A stretch of 7,471 nucleotides of DNA, taken from contig JAHECV010000046.1 of NCBI GenBank assembly GCA_024641555.1, forward strand, positions 1 to 7,471, in the 5' to 3' direction. Within the stretch, counting starts at the first letter, position 1, and the number at the start of each line of letters is the position of its first letter. Position numbers and translations under genes: made by a program. The notes beneath the pieces were generated by a model. The model was not told the DNA's origin and made no database searches. It was given only the letters and a program-made list of their open reading frames with translations. Positions 1-6,872 of the stretch are shown in pieces. Source of the stretch: Candidatus Planktophila sp. (GTDB lineage: Bacteria > Actinomycetota > Actinomycetes > Nanopelagicales > Nanopelagicaceae).

Positions 1-99
1 TTCAATATTGGCTTCGGTTAAGACTTTGCCGAGTTCAAGGAGGCGATCTTTATCGTAAACGCTGACAAGTGCGCGACGGATAGCTTTGCGGTCAGTCAT
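1..99 (-). CDS. purH: Bifunctional AICAR formyltransferase / IMP cyclohydrolase PurH, N-terminal fragment (cut by window edge)
   Basis: Only the first 33 codons are visible; the gene continues beyond position 1. The translation begins MTDRKAIRRALVSVYDKD and matches the start of the MGS-like IMP cyclohydrolase domain found at the N-terminus of PurH; the SVYDK form (SVSDK in E. coli) is typical of actinobacteria. From family knowledge, the full protein (usually a little over 500 residues) formylates AICAR with 10-formyl-tetrahydrofolate and then closes the ring to IMP, the last two steps of de novo purine synthesis in the cytoplasm. The ATG overlaps the end of purN by 8 nt (ATGACTGA), which suggests coupled translation. 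Placement directly after purN is the normal actinobacterial order. The catalytic residues of the formyltransferase domain lie outside the window and cannot be assessed. Confidence 0.9.
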   Translation of the reverse strand, partial: MTDRKAIRRALVSVYDKDRLLELGKVLTEANIE

Positions 100-670
100 G
101 AGACCTCACAAGATCGGTAAGAAGTGTTTGCAACGTCGCGACATAGAGACGCCGTTCGACAATCTTAATGCGTTCATGAAGCGACTCTTCTGTATCACTC
201 GCGGTAATTTCGACTTCTTCTTGCGCGATAATCTGGCCAGTATCAATTCCGCTATCTACCCAATGAATAGTCGTACCCGTTGTATTCACGCCAGCTTTAA
301 GCGCGTCACGCACCGCGTGCGCCCCTGGGAAAAGTGGCAGTAGCGCGGGATGGCTATTTACGATCTTAAATTTCGCAACGCATTCGGCGGAAAGTATTCG
401 CATAAAGCCAGCACTTACTACTAGGTCAGGCTGTAATTCTGTTAACGCATCTATTATTTGCAGATCCCAATCCGCGCGATTAGATGTCATGGCGATTACT
501 TTGGTAGGAATGCCGGCCGATGATGCACGGTTCAATACTTTGGCGCCTACCTCATCGGAGATAACGCACACGATCTCGACGTTTAAATCGCCATTTTGCT
601 GCGCATCAATTATGGCTTGCGCGATACTGCCGTTTCCGGAGGCCAAAATGACAATACGCGAATTTGTCAT
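92..670 (-). CDS. purN: Phosphoribosylglycinamide formyltransferase PurN (GART)
   Basis: PurN transfers a formyl group from 10-formyl-tetrahydrofolate to GAR, giving FGAR, the third step of de novo purine synthesis. The 192-residue product is close to the usual length (E. coli about 212). Visible signatures are the N-terminal phosphate-binding loop SGNGS (residues 11-15), VSAGFMRIL (85-93), and the formyltransferase core VNSHPALLPLFPG (104-116) with N105, H107 and H118, then GIDTGQII (141-148) with D143. N105, H107 and D143 correspond to the catalytic N106, H108 and D144 of the E. coli enzyme. I chose the ATG at 670 (MTNSRIVIL) because the open frame upstream of it lies inside the previous gene and lacks PurN similarity, and because this ATG overlaps that gene's TGA as ATGA, a classic coupled junction. 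One oddity is isoleucine at residue 16, where the E. coli enzyme has asparagine (GNGSN). Confidence 0.95.
   Translation of the reverse strand: MTNSRIVILASGNGSIAQAIIDAQQNGDLNVEIVCVISDEVGAKVLNRASSAGIPTKVIAMTSNRADWDLQIIDALTELQPDLVVSAGFMRILSAECVAKFKIVNSHPALLPLFPGAHAVRDALKAGVNTTGTTIHWVDSGIDTGQIIAQEEVEITASDTEESLHERIKIVERRLYVATLQTLLTDLVRSHD
104..107 (-). promoter_or_regulatory. Shine-Dalgarno-like GAGG ahead of purH
   Basis: On the minus strand the sequence reads GTGAGGTCTC immediately before the purH ATG, putting GAGG 4 nt from the start codon, inside the last codons of purN. The spacing is slightly short but usable. It is the clearest ribosome-binding motif in the operon; the other genes here have weak or no such motif. 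Confidence 0.45.
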
Positions 671-1743
671 CGCCTGACACGGATTCGAATCTGCGGTAGA
701 AGCGCTACCAATGCGATTCCAATGGCTAACTCCAAACATATAGAAAGTGTGAATTTCCAGATCGATAAACCAACTGCGCTCATCGCCGGAGTCATGAGCG
801 AACCGCTCGCCAAATAACTTAAGTAGGTAAGTGCTATCAAAGCCAAAACAAGGCTCTGAATGAGAGTTGTTGTACTCGAACTCTGCGCCCAGATGGCTAG
901 CGCTGCTCCCAGTGCGATTACGAGAAGTATTGCAAGCAGCGCCCAGCGAGATGATGTGGTTGGAAGAACTGCTAATAGCGGCAGTGCGGGAAGTTCACCT
1001 AGGCGATGGGTAAATGGAGAAACCAAAGTTCCCGCACCGATTGCAAAGCCGGTACCCGTGAAGTAGCCAAGGATTGCTAGCGCTGCGTTGGGGAGATAGA
1101 AAGCGTTTAGCGCGAAGAGCAAAATTGCACCGAAAACTCCGGGCTGAAGAACTATCGCAATATTTTTAAAGGTTGAAATATTTGTGAAAATTAATATCGC
1201 AAGGACTATAAAGCCGGCCCCCAGGGCAATTGCGATTACACGTGTTGCTAGCGATACTGCTTGTGAAAAGCGCACTCTGGAACCTGTGGTTAGTGAGGCT
1301 AGATAAGCAATAACAAAGGTGAAGACCGGAGTTAAGTACCACTGTGGCGAAACTGTAGCGGAGCGACTTAAGAGCGCGAGAACTGTGGCGAGCAGTGCGT
1401 ACTGTCCGGCAAATATGGTGCGAACGCTATTTACATTATGGAAATCGCCATGCAATTTGCTAAGCGCTTTTGCGAAGCCAGCGCGTAATGCAAAAAAGGG
1501 AATCAACATCGCACCAATTGGAAGGTATGAGAGATAACCGATTGTGCTGCCATTTAAATGAAAAGGCAGATGATGCGCTCCCAACCAGAGCCAGATGGCG
1601 GCCCGAATTGGGTCAGAGGTATTTCCCGTGATACTTCCTGCTGTCGCCCATGCGATCAGAGAAATGAAAGCCAGTGGCAGCAGGATTACAAAGACGCTCC
1701 GCAAAACTTGTGCAAACGAGACCGCTAGGACACGTTGCAACAT
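667..1743 (-). CDS. perM: DUF6350 / PerM-like polytopic membrane protein
   Basis: A 358-residue, strongly hydrophobic protein with about nine predicted membrane segments by eye (roughly residues 16-36, 67-87, 110-126, 136-152, 166-187, 203-235 possibly as two, 266-286, 293-314 and 331-350) and a basic C-terminal tail (RIRVRR). The region at 218-261, with PNAALAILGY, GTGFAIGAGTLVSP and LPALPLLAVLP, matches the conserved core of the actinobacterial DUF6350 family. The position between sucD and purN is also that of M. tuberculosis Rv0955 (PerM). PerM is reported to support cell division and persistence, apparently by stabilising the divisome protein FtsB; whether that role holds in this organism is inference. 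Its start lies 7 nt after the sucD stop with no clear ribosome-binding motif, and its TGA overlaps the purN ATG by 4 nt. No enzymatic motif is visible. Confidence 0.85.
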   Translation of the reverse strand: MLQRVLAVSFAQVLRSVFVILLPLAFISLIAWATAGSITGNTSDPIRAAIWLWLGAHHLPFHLNGSTIGYLSYLPIGAMLIPFFALRAGFAKALSKLHGDFHNVNSVRTIFAGQYALLATVLALLSRSATVSPQWYLTPVFTFVIAYLASLTTGSRVRFSQAVSLATRVIAIALGAGFIVLAILIFTNISTFKNIAIVLQPGVFGAILLFALNAFYLPNAALAILGYFTGTGFAIGAGTLVSPFTHRLGELPALPLLAVLPTTSSRWALLAILLVIALGAALAIWAQSSSTTTLIQSLVLALIALTYLSYLASGSLMTPAMSAVGLSIWKFTLSICLELAIGIALVALLPQIRIRVRR

Positions 1744-1750
1744 TTAAGTA

Positions 1751-2632
1751 TTAGCGACCGAGTATGGCGCGCATCAAGCGCGCAGTTTCACTTGGAGTTT
1801 GGCCAACTTTTACACCAGCGGCTTCAAGTGCATCTTTCTTTGCTTGCGCAGTTCCAGATGACCCGGAAACGATTGCACCAGCGTGTCCCATGGTCTTGCC
1901 TTCTGGAGCGGTAAATCCGGCGACATATCCAACAACCGGCTTAGTTACATACTCAGCGATAAATGCTGCGGCGCGCTCTTCCGCATCGCCACCGATTTCA
2001 CCGATCATTACGATCGCAGTTGTTTCGGGATCATCTTGAAAAGCTTTTAAGCAATCGATATGCGTGGTTCCGATTACTGGATCGCCACCAATACCAACGG
2101 CAGTTGAGAAACCGATATCGCGGAGTTCATACATCATTTGATAGGTAAGAGTTCCGGACTTTGAAACTAATCCAATTGGTCCGCGCTTGGTGATATCTGC
2201 AGGAATAATTCCGACATTTGATTGTTCTGGGCTAATTAGACCTGGGCAGTTTGGCCCGATGATCTGAGTTGTTCCCTTTTGAACTGAGTAAGCGTAGAAG
2301 TATGCAGAATCATGAACTGGAATTCCTTCAGTGATCACTACAACCAGTGGCATCTGAGCATCGATCGCATCGATGACCGCAGCCTTGGCAAACTTAGGTG
2401 GAACGAATACGACGGAAACGTTTGCTCCAGTTGCCGACATTGCTTCAGCAACAGTATTAAAGACTGGAAGTTGGTGGCCATCGATATCAACGACCTGTCC
2501 GCCCTTACCTGGTGTTACTCCACCGACAACTTTGGTACCTGATGCCAACATACGGCGTGTGTGCTTTGTTCCTTCAGAACCAGTCATTCCCTGAACGATT
2601 ACTTTGCTCGCAGAATTAATAAAAATAGACAT
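1751..2632 (-). CDS. sucD: Succinate-CoA ligase (ADP-forming) subunit alpha, SucD
   Basis: The alpha subunit binds CoA and carries the phosphohistidine used when succinyl-CoA is converted to succinate with formation of ATP or GTP in the TCA cycle. The product has 293 residues, the usual length. The N-terminal Rossmann-type CoA-binding domain shows [10 protein letters not shown] (13-22) and GGVTPGKGG (37-45). [10 protein letters not shown] (126-135) and SKSGTLTYQ (157-165) follow. The C-terminal ligase domain has GEIGGDAEE (211-219) with the conserved glutamate E212, and the active-site segment GHAGAIVSG (249-257), where H250 corresponds to the phosphorylated histidine (H246 in E. coli). The ATG shares one base with the sucC stop (TAATG), so the two subunits should be made in coupled fashion. 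No recognisable Shine-Dalgarno motif precedes it, which fits re-initiation after sucC. Confidence 0.97.
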   Translation of the reverse strand: MSIFINSASKVIVQGMTGSEGTKHTRRMLASGTKVVGGVTPGKGGQVVDIDGHQLPVFNTVAEAMSATGANVSVVFVPPKFAKAAVIDAIDAQMPLVVVITEGIPVHDSAYFYAYSVQKGTTQIIGPNCPGLISPEQSNVGIIPADITKRGPIGLVSKSGTLTYQMMYELRDIGFSTAVGIGGDPVIGTTHIDCLKAFQDDPETTAIVMIGEIGGDAEERAAAFIAEYVTKPVVGYVAGFTAPEGKTMGHAGAIVSGSSGTAQAKKDALEAAGVKVGQTPSETARLMRAILGR

Positions 2633-3798
2633 TATTTGGCCGCCAATTCTGCAGCGCGTGATGCTGCTCCATCCATAGTTTCAGCTTGCTCAATCAACGG
2701 GTGGTTGGCTGCCTTCAAAATCGCGCGACCTTCAAGAACGTTGTTGCCATCTAGGCGTACAACGATTGGCTTAGTTGCCTTAGCGCCAAGTAGTTCAAGG
2801 GCTTGCACAATGCCATTTGCAACAGCATCGCAGGCAGTGATTCCACCGAATACATTTACGAAAACACTCTTCACATCTGGGTCGCCCAGGATGATGGAAA
2901 GGCCATCAGCCATTACCTGCGCAGATGCGCCACCTCCGATATCTAGGAAGTTCGCAGGGCGCATGCCACCGAATTTTTCGCCGGCATATGCCACTACATC
3001 GAGAGTCGACATAACTAGACCAGCACCGTTTCCGATGATTCCGACTTGTCCGTTATCGAGCTTTACATAGTTAAGGCCTTTTTCCTTAGCAGCGGCTTCC
3101 AGAGCATTTGCTGCGTCGTGATCAACGAGCGCCTCATGCGATGGTTGACGAAATTCTGCATTGTCATCGAGAGTTACTTTTCCATCGAGAGCGATGATGC
3201 GACCATCTTCAGTTTTAACAAGCGGGTTAATTTCAACAAGAGTTGCATCTTCAGATTGAAAAGTTTCCCAGAGTTTTACAAGAACGTCGGAAACTTGATC
3301 TGCAATATCTAAAGGAAACTTTGCTTCTGTGATGATCTCCTTTGCCTTAGCCGCTGAAATTCCAGCGACGGCGGTTACCGGAACCTTGGCAAGTTTTTCA
3401 GGTGCAGTATGTGCAACTTCTTCGATATCCATTCCGCCGGCAACAGATGCCATAACCAGGAATGTGCGGTTGGAACGATCTAACAAAATTGAAATGTAGT
3501 ACTCGTCAACGATGGGCGCTGCCTGCGCGATCATCACTTTGTGAACGGTGTGCCCCTTGATATCCATTCCGAGAATGGCGCCAGCTTTCTCTTTGGCATC
3601 GCCTGCATCAACGGCAAGTTTGACGCCGCCTGCTTTTCCGCGACCGCCGACTTTTACTTGTGCCTTAACAACTACTTTTCCACCCATGGCAGATGCCGCA
3701 GCAAAGGCTTCGTCTGCAGTAGTTGCGACAGCGCCTGCTAAAACTGGTACGCCGTGCTTTTCAAAGAGGTCACGTGCTTGATATTCAAAGAGATCCAC
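2632..3798 (-). CDS. sucC: Succinate-CoA ligase (ADP-forming) subunit beta, SucC
   Basis: The beta subunit binds the nucleotide and succinate and pairs with SucD. From the GTG at 3798 the product is 388 residues, the same length as E. coli SucC. It has an ATP-grasp fold: [16 protein letters not shown] (45-60) forms the nucleotide-binding lobe, EINPLV (189-194) and ALDGK (203-207) carry the Mg2+-binding N191 and D205, and the C-terminal CoA-ligase domain has GNGAGLVM (256-263), FLDIGGGA (284-291) and [11 protein letters not shown] (314-324). I prefer the GTG start because it gives the family-typical N-terminus [12 protein letters not shown]. An in-frame TTG nine bases upstream would add only three residues and has no better ribosome-binding site. 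No clear Shine-Dalgarno motif is seen. The stop overlaps the sucD ATG by one base. As first gene after a 76-bp gap, it probably leads the sucC-sucD-perM-purN-purH operon. Confidence 0.96.
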   Translation of the reverse strand: MDLFEYQARDLFEKHGVPVLAGAVATTADEAFAAASAMGGKVVVKAQVKVGGRGKAGGVKLAVDAGDAKEKAGAILGMDIKGHTVHKVMIAQAAPIVDEYYISILLDRSNRTFLVMASVAGGMDIEEVAHTAPEKLAKVPVTAVAGISAAKAKEIITEAKFPLDIADQVSDVLVKLWETFQSEDATLVEINPLVKTEDGRIIALDGKVTLDDNAEFRQPSHEALVDHDAANALEAAAKEKGLNYVKLDNGQVGIIGNGAGLVMSTLDVVAYAGEKFGGMRPANFLDIGGGASAQVMADGLSIILGDPDVKSVFVNVFGGITACDAVANGIVQALELLGAKATKPIVVRLDGNNVLEGRAILKAANHPLIEQAETMDGAASRAAELAAK

Positions 3799-3843
3799 AG
3801 ATAACAACCATTCGAAGAATTACTAGCTCGTCTTTGCGCTAGC

Positions 3844-3864
3844 GGATAGGGGTAATCCTAATCC
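3844..3864 (-). other. Small bulged hairpin in the pcrA-sucC gap
   Basis: On the minus strand GGAT(T)AGG pairs with CCTATCC, giving a 7-bp stem with a one-base bulge and a 6-nt loop (ATTACC), starting 10 bases after the pcrA stop. Immediately downstream, CTAGC (3838-3842) and GCTAG (3823-3827) can form a second weak 5-bp stem. No T-run follows either one, so this is not a canonical intrinsic terminator. It could attenuate readthrough from pcrA, structure the sucC leader, or be chance. Confidence 0.25.
3855..3860 (-). promoter_or_regulatory. Possible -10 element (TAGGAT) for the sucC operon
   Basis: In the 76-bp gap between pcrA and sucC the minus strand contains TAGGAT, which fits the actinobacterial TANNNT -10 pattern. 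Transcription would begin near 3848, leaving an untranslated leader of about 50 nt before the sucC GTG. No convincing -35 hexamer is seen at 16-18 bp. The motif overlaps the hairpin listed at 3844-3864, so the two readings compete. Confidence 0.3.
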
Positions 3865-3874
3865 TTGCAAATGG

Positions 3875-6118
3875 CTACAAAACCACCACAGGCGCGTAGC
3901 GCAACAAGAGGCGTTTTTCGCCGTACTGGCCAAAGTTGATAGTCGCCTCTGATTTATCGCCCTCCCCCGCTAGGGCAATTACTGTGCCGAGACCGAATGT
4001 GTCATGTGACACACGCTGCCCGACTTCCAGAACCATCGCAGAAGATTTCTTACCGGTGGCGCGAGGTGGTGGAGTTGTTGGTGTGCGACGGCGCAGCCCA
4101 GAGTTGCCGGATGAAGATGACGAACGTGTTTGGTTCTTCCATTCAATTAAGTCGGTTGGAATCTCATCTAAGAAACGTGAACCCGGGTTGTATTTAGGAG
4201 TTCCAAAAGTTAAACGGTATTCCGCGCGCGAAATATAGAGTCGTTTTTCAGCGCGCGTTAAACCAACATATGCCAAGCGGCGTTCTTCTTCGATCTCTTT
4301 GGGATCATCCAAGGTGCGAGCGTGCGGAAAGATTCCGTCTTCCATCCCGGTAAGAAATACCGTTGGAAATTCCAAACCTTTGGCGGTGTGTAGCGTCATC
4401 AATGTAACTACTCCCCCGTGGTCTTCACCATCAGGTATTTCGTCGGCATCTGCGACAAGCGAAACTTTTTCGAGGAATCCAGAGAGTGATATCTCTTCAT
4501 CTTCACCTAGTTCTTCAAAGGGACGCTCCTCATATTCCATTGACGCGGAAACAAGTTCCTTTAAGTTCTCAACACGTACTTCATCTTGTGGATCGGTGCT
4601 GGCTTCGAGTTCGGTTAGCAAACCGGATTGCTCAAGGACGGCTTCGATGATCACTGATGGTTTGGTCTTTGCTTCAACCAAAACTGAAAGCGCGGTAAGC
4701 ATTGAAGTAAAAACTCCGATTGAGTGCGCGGCCTTATTGGGAACTGCCGTCGCCTCAGTAATGCGCAATAACGCCTGCCAGAAAGATATGCCGTTTGCCT
4801 GCGCAAAGATTTCAACTTCTTCTAAAGCACGATCGCCAATGCCCCGTTTAGGAAAGTTAATTATTCGGCGCAGTGAGACTTCGTCATCAGGATTAGAAAG
4901 AACTCTTAAATAAGCTAGTAGATCTTTAACTTCTTTACGTTCGTAGAATCGCAGGCCGCCCACGACTTTATAAGGAATGGCAGCGCGCATAAAGATTTCC
5001 TCGAAAATACGAGACTGGGCGTTGGTGCGATAGAAAACCGCGGTATCTCCTGGATTGGAGTAGCCCATATCTTGCAGTGAGCGAATCTCTGACTTTATGA
5101 ATTCGGCTTCGTCATATTCGGATTCGGCGACATAACCAACCAGCGGTGCACCTGCACCTGCATCTGACCATAGATTCTTCTCTTTACGAGATTCATTTTG
5201 TGTAATAACTGCGTTAGCCGCGTTTAGGATGTTTTGTGTAGAACGATAATTTTGTTCGAGCAAGACGGTGGCAGCGTTGGGATAGTCGACTTCAAACTGC
5301 AAAATGTTGCGGATCGTTGCGCCACGGAAACCGTAGATTGATTGATCGGCATCGCCAACAACGCATAGCTCGGCTACAGGGAAACCATCACCTTCGGTGC
5401 CGGTGAGTTCTTTAACCAAAACATATTGAGCATGGTTGGTGTCCTGGTATTCGTCGACCAATATGTGGCGAAAGCGCGAACGAAAGCGCGCCTTGGTTTC
5501 AGGGAACTGCTGCAATACCTGCACAGTCTTCATGATGAGGTCGTCAAAATCTAAAGCATTAGCTTGCGCCAGACGTTTTTCATACATGGTGTAAACATCG
5601 GCCACGATCGTCTCGAATTGGTTTTGCGCCGCCGACAAATATTGATAAGGCGTTTGAAGTTCGTTCTTGGCGTTAGAAATCAGAGATTGAAATTGGCGTG
5701 CGGGATAGCGTTTGGGATCGAGATTGAGCGTCTCCATTACACGTGAAATTAACTTCTGTGAATCAGCGGAGTCGTAGATACTGAAAGTGCTGCTGTATCC
5801 CAAGCGCTCGATTTCTTGGCGCAGCAGGCGCACGCAAGCTGAGTGAAAAGTTGAGACCCACATAGATTTTGCAATTGGCCCAACTAGTTCGGTAACGCGA
5901 TCTTTCATCTCACCCGCTGCTTTATTGGTAAAGGTGATCGCCAAAATTTCGTATGGTTTAACGGAACGAGCCGCCATCAAATAGGCGATGCGACGTGTGA
6001 GCACTCGCGTCTTGCCAGATCCGGCACCTGCCACAACTAAAAGTGGTGCGCCTTCGTGAATGACCGCTTTCTGCTGCTGCGGATTAAGCCCCGCCAGTAG
6101 CTCTTGCGTATCAACCAT
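3875..6118 (-). CDS. pcrA: ATP-dependent DNA helicase, UvrD/PcrA type (superfamily 1A)
   Basis: A 747-residue 3'-5' DNA helicase with the full motif set: Q motif LNPQQQKAV (11-19), Walker A GAGSGKT (31-37), Ia TFTNKAAGEM (62-71), Ib STFHSACVRLL (89-99), II VDEYQDTNHAQY (221-232), III VVGDADQSIYGFRGA (253-267), IV EQNYRSTQNI (288-297), V TLHTAKGLEFP (575-585) and VI ERRLAYVGLTRAEKRL (612-627). A Ser/Thr/Pro-rich, probably disordered linker (about 661-695) leads to a C-terminal Tudor-like domain (GQRVSHDTFGLGTVI, 700-714), which in PcrA/UvrD contacts RNA polymerase. Expected roles are nucleotide excision and mismatch repair and removal of replication obstacles. The ATG at 6118 is chosen because the product then begins MVDTQELLAGLNPQQQ, as in the family, and because a -10-like hexamer sits 7 bp upstream. 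Longer readings from in-frame ATGs at 6148, 6190 or 6259 would overlap the divergent gene and add residues I do not recognise as PcrA-like. Confidence 0.95.
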   Translation of the reverse strand: MVDTQELLAGLNPQQQKAVIHEGAPLLVVAGAGSGKTRVLTRRIAYLMAARSVKPYEILAITFTNKAAGEMKDRVTELVGPIAKSMWVSTFHSACVRLLRQEIERLGYSSTFSIYDSADSQKLISRVMETLNLDPKRYPARQFQSLISNAKNELQTPYQYLSAAQNQFETIVADVYTMYEKRLAQANALDFDDLIMKTVQVLQQFPETKARFRSRFRHILVDEYQDTNHAQYVLVKELTGTEGDGFPVAELCVVGDADQSIYGFRGATIRNILQFEVDYPNAATVLLEQNYRSTQNILNAANAVITQNESRKEKNLWSDAGAGAPLVGYVAESEYDEAEFIKSEIRSLQDMGYSNPGDTAVFYRTNAQSRIFEEIFMRAAIPYKVVGGLRFYERKEVKDLLAYLRVLSNPDDEVSLRRIINFPKRGIGDRALEEVEIFAQANGISFWQALLRITEATAVPNKAAHSIGVFTSMLTALSVLVEAKTKPSVIIEAVLEQSGLLTELEASTDPQDEVRVENLKELVSASMEYEERPFEELGEDEEISLSGFLEKVSLVADADEIPDGEDHGGVVTLMTLHTAKGLEFPTVFLTGMEDGIFPHARTLDDPKEIEEERRLAYVGLTRAEKRLYISRAEYRLTFGTPKYNPGSRFLDEIPTDLIEWKNQTRSSSSSGNSGLRRRTPTTPPPRATGKKSSAMVLEVGQRVSHDTFGLGTVIALAGEGDKSEATINFGQYGEKRLLLRYAPVVVL

Positions 6119-6125
6119 GGCGCGG

Positions 6126-6131
6126 AGTCTA
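6126..6131 (-). promoter_or_regulatory. Candidate -10 element (TAGACT) for leaderless pcrA transcript
   Basis: On the minus strand TAGACT fits TANNNT and is followed by exactly 7 nt before the pcrA ATG. That spacing would start the transcript at or next to the start codon, as in the leaderless mRNAs common in actinobacteria. No strong -35 box is visible. It lies back to back, one base away, with the matching element for the divergent gene. Confidence 0.45.
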
Positions 6132-6132
6132 T

Positions 6133-6138
6133 TAGGCT
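6133..6138 (+). promoter_or_regulatory. Candidate -10 element (TAGGCT) for leaderless PIG-L gene transcript
   Basis: TAGGCT fits TANNNT and ends 8 nt before the ATG at 6147, which again suggests a transcript with little or no leader. There is no Shine-Dalgarno motif in the 28-bp gap on this strand. No good -35 hexamer is seen about 17 bp upstream, inside pcrA codons 1-3. Confidence 0.45.
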
Positions 6139-6146
6139 TGACTGTC

Positions 6147-6872
6147 ATGGAGCCGCTACCAAATTCAGAAATTAAGCGCGTATTGGTCATCAACGCACAT
6201 CCCGATGACTCAGATTTCGGCGCATCAGGAACTATCGCGCAATGGGTCAAAGAGGGCATTGAGGTGTCCTATGTCTTTTGCACCAACGGCGATCAAGGTG
6301 GCGAAGAATCAGGATTTACCAAAGAAGAAATGCCAGCAATCCGCCAACGCGAACAACGCGCCGCAGGTGCTGCGATCGGCGTTACCGATATTACTTTTCT
6401 AAATTATGTTGATGGACATCTCGAACCGACTCTGGGACTTCGTAAAGATATCGTTCGTCAGATTCGTATCAGCAAACCAGATCGCATGGTCTGCCAATCG
6501 CCAGAGCGCAATTGGGATCGCATCGGAGCGAGCCATCCAGATCATTTAGCTGCAGGAGAAGCGGCAATTCAAGCAGTTTATCCAGATGCACGAAATCCAT
6601 TTGCCTTTACCGATTTGCTAGATGACGAAGGTCTGCAACCACATCGCGTTAAAGAAGTTTGGATGATGGGTTTTGCCAACCCTGATCACTGGGTGGATAT
6701 CACCGATACCTTTGAACTGAAGATGAAAGCGTTGCATTCCCACGCTTCACAGACAGCGCATAATAAAGAGTTAGAAAATATGGTTCGCGAGTGGGGTCAA
6801 CGTAACGCTGGAATGGGCGGGCTACCTGAAGGCCGGATCGCTGAAGCATTTAAAATCATTAATACAAATTAA
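6147..6872 (+). CDS. PIG-L (LmbE-like) family deacetylase, substrate unknown
   Basis: A 241-residue zinc-dependent deacetylase-fold protein. The N-terminal metal site is AHPDDSDFG (17-25): by analogy with MshB, H18 and D21 bind the metal and D20 is the catalytic base. ASHPDH (128-133) supplies H130 as likely general acid and H133 as third metal ligand. The segments SPERNWDRIGASHPDHLAAG (118-137), AVYPDARNPFAF (143-154) and WVDITDTF (182-189) match an actinobacterial PIG-L subfamily distinct from MshB and Mca of mycothiol metabolism. Family members remove acetyl groups from N-acetylglucosamine-type compounds; the actual substrate cannot be read from sequence. No signal peptide is seen, so it is probably cytoplasmic. 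The ATG at 6147 gives MEPLPNSEIKRVLVINAHPDD. An upstream in-frame ATG at 6060 lies inside pcrA and adds an unrelated, Cys-rich stretch, so it is rejected. The gene diverges from pcrA and converges with the isomerase gene. Confidence 0.9.
   Translation: MEPLPNSEIKRVLVINAHPDDSDFGASGTIAQWVKEGIEVSYVFCTNGDQGGEESGFTKEEMPAIRQREQRAAGAAIGVTDITFLNYVDGHLEPTLGLRKDIVRQIRISKPDRMVCQSPERNWDRIGASHPDHLAAGEAAIQAVYPDARNPFAFTDLLDDEGLQPHRVKEVWMMGFANPDHWVDITDTFELKMKALHSHASQTAHNKELENMVREWGQRNAGMGGLPEGRIAEAFKIINTN

Noticed and set aside
2561..3070. A 169-codon open frame on the plus strand across the sucD-sucC junction
   Set aside because: It is antisense to two well-supported subunit genes, shows no recognisable domain or ribosome-binding site, and has the Ala/Pro/Ser/Thr-rich composition of a shadow frame.
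3810..3820. Short inverted repeat ATTC-GAA-GAAT just upstream of sucC, considered as an operator
   Set aside because: Arms of only 4 bp with no match to a regulator site I can name; too short to support a call.
4222..4257. Two GCGCGCG blocks about 20 bases apart that could pair as a hairpin
   Set aside because: Both encode the Arg-Ala-Glu of TRAEK and SRAEY in helicase motif VI and the following strand. The repeat is explained by coding constraint, and each block is self-complementary anyway.
4299..4913. A 204-codon open frame on the plus strand, antisense to pcrA
   Set aside because: It is serine-rich, matches no family I know, and lies wholly opposite conserved PcrA helicase sequence. It is best explained as a shadow of PcrA codon usage.
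6060..6146. N-terminal extension of the deacetylase from an upstream ATG
   Set aside because: The added residues are an antisense reading of the first codons of pcrA, are Cys-rich and unrelated to PIG-L proteins, and would bury the candidate promoter inside the gene.
6119..6259. N-terminal extension of PcrA from ATG 6259, 6190 or 6148
   Set aside because: The added residues are antisense to the deacetylase gene and not PcrA-like. The ATG at 6118 gives the family-typical start. The 6148 start is the hardest to exclude by eye; its ATG overlaps the deacetylase ATG within one CATG.
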